Assembly: GCF_901709675.1 (NCBI RefSeq) | Contig: NC_051087.1 | Coordinates: forward strand, 11,113,884-11,177,883 | Reading direction: 5' to 3' | DNA from: Syngnathus acus | Taxonomy: Eukaryota > Chordata > Actinopteri > Syngnathiformes > Syngnathidae | DNA length: 64,000 bases | In this document: positions 36,041 through 48,300 of the stretch, one piece after another | Layout of the letters: each line of letters starts with the position of its first letter | Position numbering within the stretch: position 1 is the stretch's first letter | Notes under the pieces: model-generated | Database searches by the model: none | Told to the model about the DNA's origin: nothing | The model's input: only the letters and a program-made list of their open reading frames with translations | Made by a program: the position numbers and the translations under genes

Positions 36041-39000
36041 TATTATTATAATCAGTGGTAGTGTAGTTGTACTTGTATTATTGTTGCGGTTATTATTATT
36101 TTAGCTTACGATTTGATACAGATGAAAGAAAACTGAAGAGTTTGTTTAATTCCTTGTCCCAATATTCATTGTAATATTTCCAATGTTACAGTTCAAATCA
36201 CTGCTAGTGTTAATCATCTTGAACCTGCCCTCATTATCATTCATTAGTTTTTCCATATCATCTTAAAAGGTCATGCCTCAATTGTTTACAAATTGTCTAT
36301 CTCCATGCGCAACCAAAACAGTGAACAGTATGCACTATACTGTAGATAAGGATAGGTGCAATTATGACGGTAAATTACAAATTGTGTAGTGATCCACGGC
36401 TGGCAAATTGTCAGACTGTGAAAAGATATATTGTCACCTTGGTTTTCCAAAACCAAAGAGCTTTATTCATAGATTAGCTCACTGTGGTATCAACAATGGT
36501 GCATGTGTGAACTGGTGGCTTTCAAATTAATTCAGAGCTAAATTGAAATATATGGAGGCTGTGAAATGTAATGCCGTCATGTGATTCAGGTCAGACTAAA
36601 AGGTCATTGTGGAGCCCACAGATATGGAATGTAATTTTCCCCTGACATTTTACTGTATATTGTCTCCATATAATAGAAGCAGCATTGTGAGGGGAGACAG
36701 CTGCAACCTCACCACACCACACACACTTACGTACACTGATTTTGAAATAAATGATGTATTTACGTTTTAAGCCAAGTTCATATTTGCCTTTTTGTTTGAG
36801 CAACATCTGATGATGAACATATGATGTCGAGAGCCCCAGGGAGTTGATCAACATCATTTACAATCACAACATCTTTTCACGTGTCTGGAGGCAATTACAT
36901 TTATTTCATTTAATGGTTCTTGTGATGTCTGCCTGTGATTATGTTACTAATTAGCGTCCCCTGAAATATTCTTTCCAAATTGTAAAATGCAGTTTTACCA
37001 AGTATACCTGCTTTTGGCTTGCCTGTCTCGTTTCTCATTGCACCCACAGATTGCCTTGCATCTAAAGCAGAAGACCGCCTCTTCAGGAAGCTTTTTAGGA
37101 GATACAACCAGTTCATCAGACCAGTGGAGAACGTCTCAGACCCTGTCACGGTGGAGTTTGAAGTCTCCATCTCACAGCTGGTCAAAGTTGTAAGCTAAAC
37201 TTACACAGACACTGGATATATATAATCAATTCCATAAAAGGGAGAGTATGTCCAACATTTTGTGACACTTGATACCTCTTAGCAAGGTCAAGCATTTAAT
37301 TCTCTTAGACATCTCCCTTGGATTCTCTTAGACATCTCCCTTGGACTGTGTTACTAATTAGCTTGAAAATGTAGTAATAGTACAGTAGTAGCAAATTGTG
37401 TTTTTTTTTTTGTGTGTGTGTGGGGGGTGATTTCACAGATTCAAATGTTACAGCCCTTCAAATAAAAAGCATGCATCAAGTCTAATCCCAAATATTCCTT
37501 GGAGAAGTGATCTAGTCAGCTTTGAAAGTAAAGCCTGAGATAAGAGGAAGAAAATTGCCTGCTGAGGCATTTCTCAGACTTGACTGATGTGTCGCTTTAT
37601 CTCTTCAAGGTGACATTACACTAAAGGGTAGTTAATAGACCTGTAAGCAAAGATGCTATCAGTATGTGCTATGTTTGAGAATCCTGCTCAAAACAGGTTG
37701 ACTGGAGTAAATAGTTTTCGTAAACTGTAAACTGTCCTCATCTAATTTGCCACCTGTTCCTGTGAATAATAAAAAAAAATACCTACAACTATGCACATTA
37801 TAATCTCCCTTGACATTGTTTTCACAATATCAGTGGTCAGTGGTGTTGTAATTGGCTGCACATAATAAAGTGGAAGGCAAAAGTAAAATGCTTCATTCTA
37901 TTTATTTAAATATTAATATGTTATTAAACCTGTAAAGACCCCTGTGGATTCTAATTTCTTTTATATGAATTCATTTGTCAAATAAAACACCACTGTAGAA
38001 GCAAAACAAAGCTTTTTAAACCCAAATAAATGTACCGGGTCATTGACCCACTTTTTCCTTTTAAATTAACAAGCTTACTTCATAGAAAGTCACATATTTC
38101 TGTGCTTTTCTGCAGGATGAGGTCAATCAGATCATGGAAACAAATTTATGGCTCAGGCATGTAAGTACACACACACCCACACTCACTCACACTATTGGGT
38201 GAAATCATTTTAGCATTTTCCCTTGTGGACCACCACATTAAAGGTGGGCTGTCAAGGTTTGTCCACAGAAATAAAGGTGAAGAGCAGCTCTACATACTAA
38301 TCAGGGTGAAATGCCACTGCATCATGCCATCTTTATTTGTCACCAAAATGCTAAACACAGCAATTGAGGTTGTATTGGGAAAACTAAGAGATTCTAGATA
38401 GACGCAACAGTCAATGTAAGCATTAGCATGTAGAGGTACGTAAATCTTGTAACCAAATTTAATCGCCAAATTTGCTCTCATGGCAGATGTGTATTTAAGT
38501 GCTACTCAAGTCCAATCAAAACATGAAATTAGAGTTGCAATGTCTGTTTGATGCTGATACAATTCAACAAAACATAGGCTGTTGCTTAAAATACATTCAA
38601 TTGTCTGCAGAGGTTACTTTTGTTCGTAATGTGTCAGCTGTCTATTTTTAAGAATATAATTAAAGTGGATAAATGCCAATGTAGTGATTCTCTGGGGGTT
38701 TCTATCTATAAGTGTGTTTTTAACTCATTCTTTAAAAGGATCATTTTCATTGTTTACCTTGTCAAATTTGTTTAATGCACAATCTCCTTGCAACAGATGT
38801 ATTTTGTATAAGCGCTTCTATGTTTATGTCAGTTTGGAATCAGTGACATCTTAGAAACAATAAGGCACCCAGCTCACCCTACCAGGAATTTCATCTCCAG
38901 ATCAACATAATCCCAGATAAATGGAAAAGCCAGTGTAGCATGAAGTGGTTAATTAAACAGCTCTCAGGTTGTTACTGGGCATTAATCCGCCTTGCTAATG

Positions 39001-42000
39001 AAAGACTTCATCTTGAATGGCATGCAAATGGCCAAGACTAATGGATCCATGGCTCACAAAATCTTACCTGCAGGTATGTTGACAGAATAACAAGTGAATC
39101 CTTTTTGTCTGTTGATAAGATACTGAAACAACCCCTTCTTTAATGACCTGCTCCTCAATAAAGATAGATGGTACAGTACCTAACTAAGTAACTGTCATTT
39201 CTCGTTAACCCTGGCTGTGCTGCAACAAGCACGCATTAAAACTCTGCCATATAATTACTTGTTTCTGTTTGTAAATATTCTAAATAACATCGTAAAACCT
39301 CAAAAGAATGTCCAAAATATATGCGTAATTGAAGGTTTTGGAACGCAGGGTGGTGTCTTCAAGGACCAGAATAGCCATACTCTTCGACAGCAAAAACAGA
39401 TTGATCATTGAGTCTTATTGTTGTTTTTCAGATTTGGAATGATTACAAGCTGCGATGGATGCCCGATGAGTTTGATGGAATTGAGTTCATCCGAGTCCCA
39501 TCAAATAAGATCTGGAGACCTGACATTGTTCTCTACAACAAGTGAGCCCAGTTTCATGTATTTTTGTCCTCACGAATACAAGCATTGTGTGAGATTTGAA
39601 TGACTCGCTTCACTCTAGAACAAAATTGTATATTTTACATGTCGTGCTACTTTACCGTCATGTTGGATGTTCATATTAGCTACACACAAATGACACTCAA
39701 ACAATTTTTTTAATCCTATCTGCCACAGGAATAGAAACATGAAAAAAGTTATATTATGTGCAAGTTTATTTAAAGGAGCACTCACCCCCCTAATCAACAA
39801 TTTGTTTGCTGATAAACTGTATAAATGGGTGTCTACTATTGCTGCGTAACGAGCAGGGTTGACATTAGTGATGTATTACAATAGCATTTATTGAGTTTAT
39901 TTAGTGTAGCCTATCATAGTATAGAACTTAGGTCGTCGTTTAGTTTGCTGCTGTCAATCGCAGCCAGCCCACACCGAACGCTCTCCCCCCGTTCAAACTC
40001 AATGGCCCTCCAGGCAACGCCGGGGCTTTGAGCATCATTTTCAAATTTTCGTGAGGGGTGGAGCAAGAGTCTGGGGGTAGGGGGGTGAGTTGCTCTTTTA
40101 TTGATTATTATCTTTTATTGATAGATTTATTTTAAATATGTCGCCCATTTTCTTCTCTAATTAGAGTTTTAATGTTGGTCCAAAAGGTGAGAATGAACTT
40201 ATTTAATTCTGTTTTTTCTTTCTTCCCATTAACATATATTGTCTTTCGTTACATGTGTTCCTTGTTCTCATTTCCTTAAACATTTGACATGTCATCCTTA
40301 AACCTGTGTGTCCTTTTCAAATCCACATATACTTGTAACATTTTCCATTGCCATAACAACGCTGATGTTGATACGTGTACGCATGCACGTCATATACAGT
40401 GCTGTTGGGGATTTCCTGGTAGAGGACAAAACCAAGGCACTGCTGAAGTTTGATGGTACCATTACCTGGATTCCTCCTGCTATTTTCAAATCCTCCTGCC
40501 CTATGGACATCACCTACTTCCCATTTGACTATCAGAACTGCTCAATGAAGTTTGGCTCATGGACTTATGACAAAGCCAAGATTGACCTTGTACTTATTGG
40601 ATCTAAGGTCAGTGATAGGGTCTATATTTGGGTTTTGTCCGTTTACAGAATTTAATCTTTCTTTTCTTAATAATGCGGACACTCACATAATTAAGTGATG
40701 AATGCTTTCAAATATCTGATGTTGATTTGAGATAGCTAAGATTTGAATTCACAAACTGTCAGCGTGACGTTAGCAATGTTTTTGTCTATCAAATATACGT
40801 TGAATTTGACTGAATGAACATTCTGAAAGTCACATCCATTTTAGATTTTATTATTTTTCACTTTCAGGGTTTAATCAATTTCAAAATAAAATTGAAAAAC
40901 GACATCAATCTTCAAGCACGTAGAAGCTAATTTGCAAAAAAAAAAGAATTCAAAACATCTTTTAAGCCAAGTTTGCAGTTCTGTTAAAACTACTTTCACG
41001 GCATCCATGTTAATCGAAAGGCTACAGTATATACCGGAAGTGTTAAAAAATAAATAAAAATAAAGTTGTAAGATAAAATTAGATGTAATTGTTTCAGCTA
41101 TACTTGATATATTTAATTATAAATAACAGTAACAAATGACAAAATATGTCATAGAGTTTAATTAAGGATTCCTTTGTCATTACCTAAAAATATAGTCGTC
41201 GTTCATAATGACTGCAGGATCAAAGATTTAACACAGTCGATGCAATGAAATAAAGTAGTATGTAGTACTTTCAAAATGTCATCAGTCAATGTCAGATTTC
41301 CCAATAGTTTATGAATTATTACATATTTATATTGTGTATATTCATTGATTGTGCAACAAACTACAGCTTTGTTTCCATCATTTAGGTCAACCTCAAAGAC
41401 TTCTGGGAGAGCGGTGAGTGGGAGATCATTGATGCTCCAGGCTACAAGCACGACATCAAGTACAACTGCTGCGAGGAAATCTACCCGGACATCACTTACT
41501 CCTTCTACATCCGTCGACTGCCACTCTTCTACACCATCAACCTCATCATCCCCTGCCTCCTCATCTCTTTCCTCACAGTGCTGGTTTTCTATCTCCCGTC
41601 TGACTGCGGAGAGAAGGTCACGCTCTGTATCTCCGTCCTGCTCTCCCTCACTGTATTTCTACTCGTGATCACCGAGACCATCCCCTCCACATCTCTGGTC
41701 ATCCCGCTGATTGGAGAGTATCTGCTCTTCACCATGATCTTCGTCACCCTCAGCATTGTCATTACGGTTTTCGTCTTGAACGTGCACTACCGCACCCCCA
41801 TGACGCACACCATGCCCGGATGGGTGCGGACAGTGTTTCTTAAAGTGCTGCCGAGGATTATGTTGATGCGGAGACCAACTGATGAAGTCAGCAAGGCTGG
41901 AGGGTTGGAAAACAGTGGGGAGGCAGGAGGAGCTGGAGGGGGAGGAGGAGGCGGTGGAGTCAAGAAGAGGAAGAATAACTTGACACAGGCAAGAAAGAAT

Positions 42001-45000
42001 TTCTTCATCCTTTTGTGGATAAACGTGAGTGTGATGTCACAATGTGTCATACAGAGAAAGCCCTACCAAATGTAGGTCGTAAGATGATGTGTTCTACATT
42101 CAAGGAAAACGACAGTACACTTTTCTAGTGACTGGTGCATGTCTGTGTTTAATTTTATTTTCTACTCTGAACACACTGCTTACTCCCACACTCCAAAATA
42201 GTAGCTCATTTGCGAGACTCAAGTTGCACATTGTAAGGGTGAATGGTTGTCGTTTTTTGATTGGCCATGTTATTGACTAACAAACAGTCCATAGTGTACC
42301 TTGCACCTCTTAATTGATTAAGTTTCCTTGTTCCAGGGGATGAACATATGAACCAGCACAGCTCAAGATTTTGATTGAACAAAGTAAAAACTACTCACCA
42401 CGATGAGTTAACATGACCATGAATTGAGTTACCAAGTTATCAGAATAGCAATGGGTAAAACTAATTCTAATTTAACTGCCAATGTTTTCTACGAAGAAGT
42501 GACTTTCCCTTAGATGTCACCACAGCAAGCCACTTGCATGCTGTGTTTGGTAAAGTTTTTTGTACCGAACGCCTTTCCTGATCCACCCCACTCATTTTCA
42601 TCCAGTTTTGCAAACGACAGCAGCTGGGCATTGGCGGTCTTGCACCCAACTGGATATTAGGGTTTGCCCTGACCAGGATTTGAACCCACTGACCACTGTG
42701 GCCGCCACCTGCATTGTCTACAATTACATTAAATTTACATCAACTTCAGTGCAAAACAACTGTCGAAAATGACGACCAGCTCTTCTGCCGGCCCGAATTT
42801 AATCCCTCACTCAATCTGCTGCCAATTTTGGGTAGAAGTAATTCATTTTGCTCAAAATCCACAGCTGCTCCATTGAGTGGTTTAGGGAAAAGACCCAACG
42901 TTTTTTTTTGTGTGTATGATGTTTGACAACACCGAGTTGTCCCCACAAAGAACACAGAGATTCACAGGTCCATAAGAGAAATACCGTAATAAATGATTCC
43001 AAAAGAAGAAATATAAAGATACTTCAATAAGTTTATAAATAAAAACATCAACATCAGTCCATGAATGATTTGTCTATATTGAATGTAAAATAGATACTGT
43101 GAAGAAGAAAAAAGGAACTAATACATTTTTGTAAAACACTGATTCTGATGGTGTGTTCAGAACAAAGTTAGGTTTCTTCTTGCAGGCAGCAATCGAGCTG
43201 ACTGAGCTTGACTGAAAAATAGATCTGCATCCCCATCAATGTAAAACATACGTTTGTTAAATTGTTACACTGACCTCTGGTAGATGTCAAATGATGTCAT
43301 AAATGTGATTTGTGCGTCACACCATTGAAGACCTCTTAATGTATTTATACTATCAATAATTTTTGTATGCATTTGCTCTTCTCAGAAGTGCACACTATAT
43401 CTGAGCATTTGATAGCATGCTGGCTATTACATAAGTTATTCTTCAGTCTCCTCACAGTGGTTTAAAATACGACAGCAATTAAATACCAGCTTGTTATCAA
43501 TTTTCCTGTTGGTTTAGTGTACACAATTTATTTCTGTTTACAGTAATAACGCAGAGGACAAACCCTCATTAACCAGAATGTTGGAAAGAAGTTTCTTTTT
43601 GAAAGATAGTGTACAGTATGTTCATTGGAATGTATTATTAGATAATTACCAAGAAACTAAACTTTGTTTTTATCTTTGCTGTCCAGCAGGTTGGTGGCGG
43701 TTCCCTAAATTGTCTAGAGATTGGGGACACCACCATGTCCTCCATGGAAGGTTGTGCTGGGAAAAAATGCTCTTGGCCTTGCCAGCACGGGCAGGAAAGT
43801 CCTGAATCACCAACAACTGTAAAAACGACACGTCAGATGAGTCCACAGAGCATAAATTCAGTGGTGGCCTTCTCTGTTGTGTCACCCGAGATTAAGCAGG
43901 CCATCGAGAGCGTCAAGTACATCGCTGAGAACATGAGGAGCCGAAACAAAGCCAAAGAGGTTGGTTGTTGTCCTTGGTGGCCCAAACAAAGTCACATCTG
44001 TCATGTCTATAGAGATTTCGAGCCCTATTTTGGTAGACTGGTTCAGGGCATAACTTCATTTTCATGCCAGCCCAAGTCTAGTCTAGCGTGTTTGGCGCTG
44101 TTGCGGCCATCTGGGTATTTTAGCATCATTTTCCGTGCAGGGCCTTTGTGTATTTGTATTTGTTCACAATTAAGTTTTTTCATGTTAAAATATGTCATTT
44201 TAGGGGGAAGAGCTAGGTAAAGTTCATTTTGGGTTCACATCCCTGTTTGGTGTAACTACTGTACTCTATAATGTTTTTAATTAAAGAAGGTGTCTATCAG
44301 GTCCTAATGATAAATCTAACAAGGGGACTTATCCTTCTCATTTTACAGTTGTGTTACTATTTTGGTCATCTTAAGCAATCGAGAAAGTATAATTTTCAGA
44401 ATTTCACAATTACATCCATCCATCCATCCATTTTCTGTACCGCTGTATCCCCACGGGGGTCGCGGGCTTGCTGGAGCCTATCCCAGCTGTCATCGGGCAG
44501 TAGGCGGGGGACACCCTGAACCGGTTGCCAGCCAATCGCAGGGCACACAGAGACGAACAACCATCCGCACACGCACTCACACCTAGGGGCAATTTGGAGC
44601 GCTCAATCAGCCTACCAAGCATGTTTTTGGGGATGTGGGAGGAAACCGGAGGACCCGGAGAAAACCCACGCGGACACGGGGAGAACATGCAAACTCCACA
44701 CAGGGAGGGCCGGAGGTGGAATCGAACCCGCACCCTCCGTACTGTGAGGCTGACGTGCTAGCCAGTGCGCCACTGAGCCGCCGTAATTCCACTGTTGGAA
44801 CACTTGAAAAAAATTCCGTAGCGTTTTATGGGCAAAATATACATGGCACACAAACCCCATACATAATGTATGAATGCAAAAACATACCCTGAAGAGCTCT
44901 GCTTGATCTCAGAACACAACATTTGCAGATTACAGTGTGTCCCAAAACAGAGCGATTGTATTATTTATATAAACACTACTTGGAATTCAATAATTTTCCT

Positions 45001-45382
45001 TGCTCACTCTTTCAGTTAGAAATGCAGCAGCTATAAATGGCTCACAGGAGACCAAACCTCTAGTATGCAAAATGGTATTCATCATAACAACTGTGCTAAA
45101 GCAGCTCTATTGACACTATGATTTTCATTGGAGCAGTGTCTATTAAGTTGGCCATTTTCAGTGAAAACGTTTAACCCCATCATTGCTTGTAAATTATTTT
45201 TAATACCACTGCTGAAATCTTTTCTGCTATTTCGTTTTGCCCCTTCACTAACTCAGGTGGAAGATGACTGGAAGTACGTCGCCATGGTGATTGACAGAAT
45301 CTTCCTATGGGTGTTTGTGACTGTGTGTGTCCTGGGGACCGTGGGCCTCTTCATGGAACCTCTTTTTGGATTTGTCTCGTAA
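31662..45382 (+). CDS. chrna6: neuronal nicotinic acetylcholine receptor subunit alpha-6
   Basis: Agonist-binding subunit of a neuronal nAChR cation channel. Exons: 31662-31719, 37050-37189, 38116-38160, 39432-39541, 40400-40607, 41386-41988, 43690-43959, 45257-45382, giving about 519 aa (human alpha6 is 494). The start at 31662 gives phase 1 into exon 2; an upstream ATG gives the wrong phase. Signal peptide is about 1-19. The Cys-loop is Cys151-Cys165 and the vicinal pair is Cys215-Cys216 (YNCCEEIY). M1 is about 234-257, M2 264-284, M3 299-321, M4 487-509. [22 protein letters not shown] and IGSK favour alpha6 over alpha3, as does adjacency to chrnb3. The M3-M4 loop has a Gly-rich run (about 41929-41960). 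Introns at GSK|VNL and within the loop are unusual. The intron after exon 6 appears to use a GC donor (CAG|GCAAGA), and its acceptor is a CAGCAG tandem. ATTAAA at 45615 may be the poly(A) signal. Confidence 0.95.
31885..31982 (+). repeat. TTATGTATTA and ATT microsatellites in chrna6 intron 1
   Basis: About four copies of TTATGTATTA (31885-31935) are followed by an (ATT)n run of roughly a dozen units (31943-31979). Confidence 0.85.
33521..33662 (+). repeat. direct tandem duplication, 72-bp unit, in chrna6 intron 1
   Basis: CTCTGTGGGACCAAAA at 33521 recurs at 33593. Both units run through TCTTTATTTGGCTGCA to CAGGTGTGCGGCAC with a few substitutions and a small deletion. Confidence 0.85.
34387..34460 (+). 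repeat. direct tandem duplication, 37-bp unit, in chrna6 intron 1
   Basis: TTTGAATGATTATGTTACAT at 34387 recurs at 34424, and the two 37-bp units look identical, indicating a very recent or slippage-derived duplication. Confidence 0.9.
35988..36050 (+). repeat. (AAT)n microsatellite in chrna6 intron 1
   Basis: An uninterrupted AAT/TAA run of about 18 units that turns into TTA/ATT units, forming a short AT palindrome near 36040. Confidence 0.9.
39022..39029 (+). promoter_or_regulatory. POU octamer ATGCAAAT in chrna6 intron 3
   Basis: A perfect octamer in a patch (about 38945-39030) that also carries homeodomain-like TTAATTAAAC, GCATTAATCC and GCTAATGA cores and is less AT-rich than its surroundings. 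This composition suggests a possible neuronal enhancer; that is inference only. Confidence 0.25.
42590..42720 (-). repeat. probable tRNA-derived SINE fragment in a chrna6 intron
   Basis: On the - strand, GTGGCGGCCACAGTGG followed by GGGTTCAAATCCTGG resembles the A-box/B-box head of a tRNA-derived SINE. It is short and degraded, and lies in the intron between exons 6 and 7. Confidence 0.35.
44411..44783 (-). mobile_element. tRNA-derived SINE, full-looking copy, in chrna6 intron 7
   Basis: Read on the - strand, the element begins near 44783 with GGCGGCTCAGTGGCGCACTG, which carries an A box (TGGCGCACTGG, 44762-44772), followed by a B box (GGTTCGATTCC, 44718-44728). It ends at 44411 in a (GGAT)n tail. 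This is the layout of an abundant fish SINE transcribed by pol III. Open frames crossing it on both strands are artefacts. Confidence 0.8.
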
Positions 45383-48300
45383 CCCCTCCTTAATCAGGGT
45401 TTACTGCTCCCATGATTGGACCATTCTAAAGAAATGATCCATTTGATGACAAAAAATGTACTTAGAAAGCACTTATTGATTGGCTCGTTTTGCTTTTCGC
45501 CTTTTGCAAAGAGCAGCACACATTTTAATGCCTTAATTTTATGCTTATTAACGCTGCATATTATTTTACCCCATTTACTCCCAAATTAATCCCATGGTAT
45601 AAGAAGGCTTCCTCATTAAAGTTTTATAAATACTTTCTAAACAAGACAATTTTCCATTATAATCGCTGCAAATCATGAATGAAGCAGCTAATATCTGGCT
45701 TGTTTTAGCTATTGCTGAGCTTCTGTACTATTCAACTTACATAAACTACTTGTGCGAGCACTTGGCAAAAGGCAACCTTATTGAAGATGGGGCAATTGCT
45801 GATTACAAAAGCTACTGCCATTTAGAAGTTGCCAAAAGGCAAAACAGTCGGGCTAATTATTGGAGACACTTGTTTTAGGTCAGCACTTGAGTTTTTGAAA
45901 CCTGACACAAATAATACTTCAAAAGACAACTCCCTACTGGCTCTGTTGATCATGTGTGTATTTTAATGCTTTCTTTAATTTATTATATAAAACAGTTTAG
46001 AATCCCTTGCGAGGGAATTCAATTTATACTCTTCTGTATATTTGTAGTTGCATATCACACCAAAAAACACATCACATACCCGCTGGCATGCTGGGAGAAT
46101 TGTCAGAGTAAAGTTAAAAATCGTACTGCTGGCGCTGGGTGTCGGTCTCTGAGGGCCACTAACTAGACTGCATGTTCCCTCCTCCAGCAGGCCTGATTCA
46201 AATGATCAGGACTGATATCAGGCTCTTACAGAGCTTGTTGATGAGCTGATCATTTGGTGTGTTGGAAGAGCAAAACATTTAAAGTATGCGAGATAGTGGC
46301 CTTTGAGGACCTGAGTTTGTCACCTGTGAGCTGGCGTATGGATTTAATGCCTTGCTGAAAGGCACTTTGACAATAGTCAGGAAGCAGTCTAGCATCTGTC
46401 CAACTATTCCTTTTTGTCTGTAGCAGCACTTGATCCACCACACATTTTTAAAAACTCACATGACACATTTCATAAAAAATGTTTGTTATTTAATGGGCTT
46501 TGGGCCCATGTACATCTTCCAATGTAATGCTCAAGTGCTTACACTGACTCAGCTACACTATACACCCCTTTGATGAGAACCATTTTCAGGGTGTGTGTTT
46601 AGTTTAGAGGAACAAGAGGAAAACAAATGGAGACAGACGGGTTGCTGGTGAAGCGTCTTGCTAACCCCCAAGTTTCTTCTACATGAAAATCGTGTCAGTC
46701 CTTTAGTCTCAAGAGAGAGAACCAGTTTCAAATTATGTTTAAATAGATGTCAACAACCCTGTTGTGTTGATTTAGGGGTGCGCAATCTATTCTCTGTAGA
46801 TAAAGTGGACCATGGTGAAAAACAGATTTTGAATACTCCCTTACAACAACCACGCGTCCCTCCCCGGTGACTTTTATTGGAATACATCATACTGAGTCTG
46901 ATTCATTAAGCTGCCAGCGGTGAGAGACAATCATTCACACACCCATCGCCTTTTGGAATCATTTTCATAAAGAAGTCAGATTTGTGATGTACTAGCAATT
47001 AATGAATAAGGACAGGCTGTTTTTCTTTTGTAATTAGAAACCATGTGTTTCTAAATGTTCATTGTGATTAACGTTCCACATGTTAATTGGTTTGCCCCAG
47101 TAAATATTTAATCCAATCTACTTGGTTGGTTGCTCCCAAAATAACATTGCATTTGTTCATCAAGAAATTGTTTTTAATTCAGTGGTTATTAATTCTTGTT
47201 TTTCTTGCCACTTTTGATTATGTACTTTTGATGCCTTGTGAGAGGCATCATTCAGAATTGCCATTAATGTATTGTAATAAAATGTGCAGTTCTGACTGTA
47301 GGGACTCAATTTAATTGGACCTTTTTGATACAATGTATTAAGGAGTTTATAAAATGGGATTTGCCTTTCCAATGGTTTGACTCCGAAATAGAAATAAATG
47401 TAATATTTCATCATTGTGATATATTTCTTGTTCACCTGTACCACCGAGAAAGAGTGTGGTGGGTATTCAACTTAAGCATTCATTGGAAGGAAGCTTTAGC
47501 AGGAATGATAACCCATGTGGAGCATTCATGACTCAAGAGTCATTACAATTCCAACATTGCAATATTTCGCACACACAATCTCAAGAAATGATGCAGGGTA
47601 AGAAAAAAATCCATCAATGTATGTATAACAACTACTGTTGGGATGGGCTGGGTTTTGGTCATGGTCAAAGCTGACCACTTTGGCACTGCAATTTTGTTTT
47701 AGTTTCAACAGCAGCAGCAATACAAGGAAAATGGCCACCCCCTGAGATGATAAAAACAGGTGGATATTTTTGTTCAATTCATATTCCGCAAACGCTGTAT
47801 TAATCAGAATGTCATGTTTGGACTAGTTACGGTGCATAGCATCTTATTTTTGCTAAGCAAATTTTTGACTTGACTACTCTTTGAAGTGCAAATTAGAAAA
47901 GCATTTATTTTCATGTTTTCCACAGTTTTCATGATTTAAATCAAATCACTTTTTTTTCTCGACATTGTGCTTGCATTAGTAGTTGCTTTTCCCTCTTGCT
48001 TCCATTAGTTTAGGCTAAACTGCTAGTGATCATGTTCTCAAAATGAAAAACCTAAATTATCTGCCTCTTCTGAACCAAAAATGCAATCAAAAAAGCTGTT
48101 TGCATCTCTGTTCCGCCAACATTTTATTGCATGTACAGCGTGCGGTCAACTGTCAACTTGAATTAAATAAGACTTTTTTTCCTTAACAATATAAAAAGTA
48201 CACTATATTTGGAAAACATAGACAATTAACACATTTATTTTAAGTAATTACAGAAAAAAAAACTTTTAATATATGCACACCAGTGCGAGGCCTTTCATTG

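Noticed and set aside
44410-44892. Several overlapping frames on both strands
   Set aside because: They cross a tRNA-derived SINE and a flanking intron; typical SINE by-products.
45675-45878. 67-codon frame just after the chrna6 stop
   Set aside because: It has no recognisable family, no splice or promoter context, and lies in the likely 3' UTR or flank.
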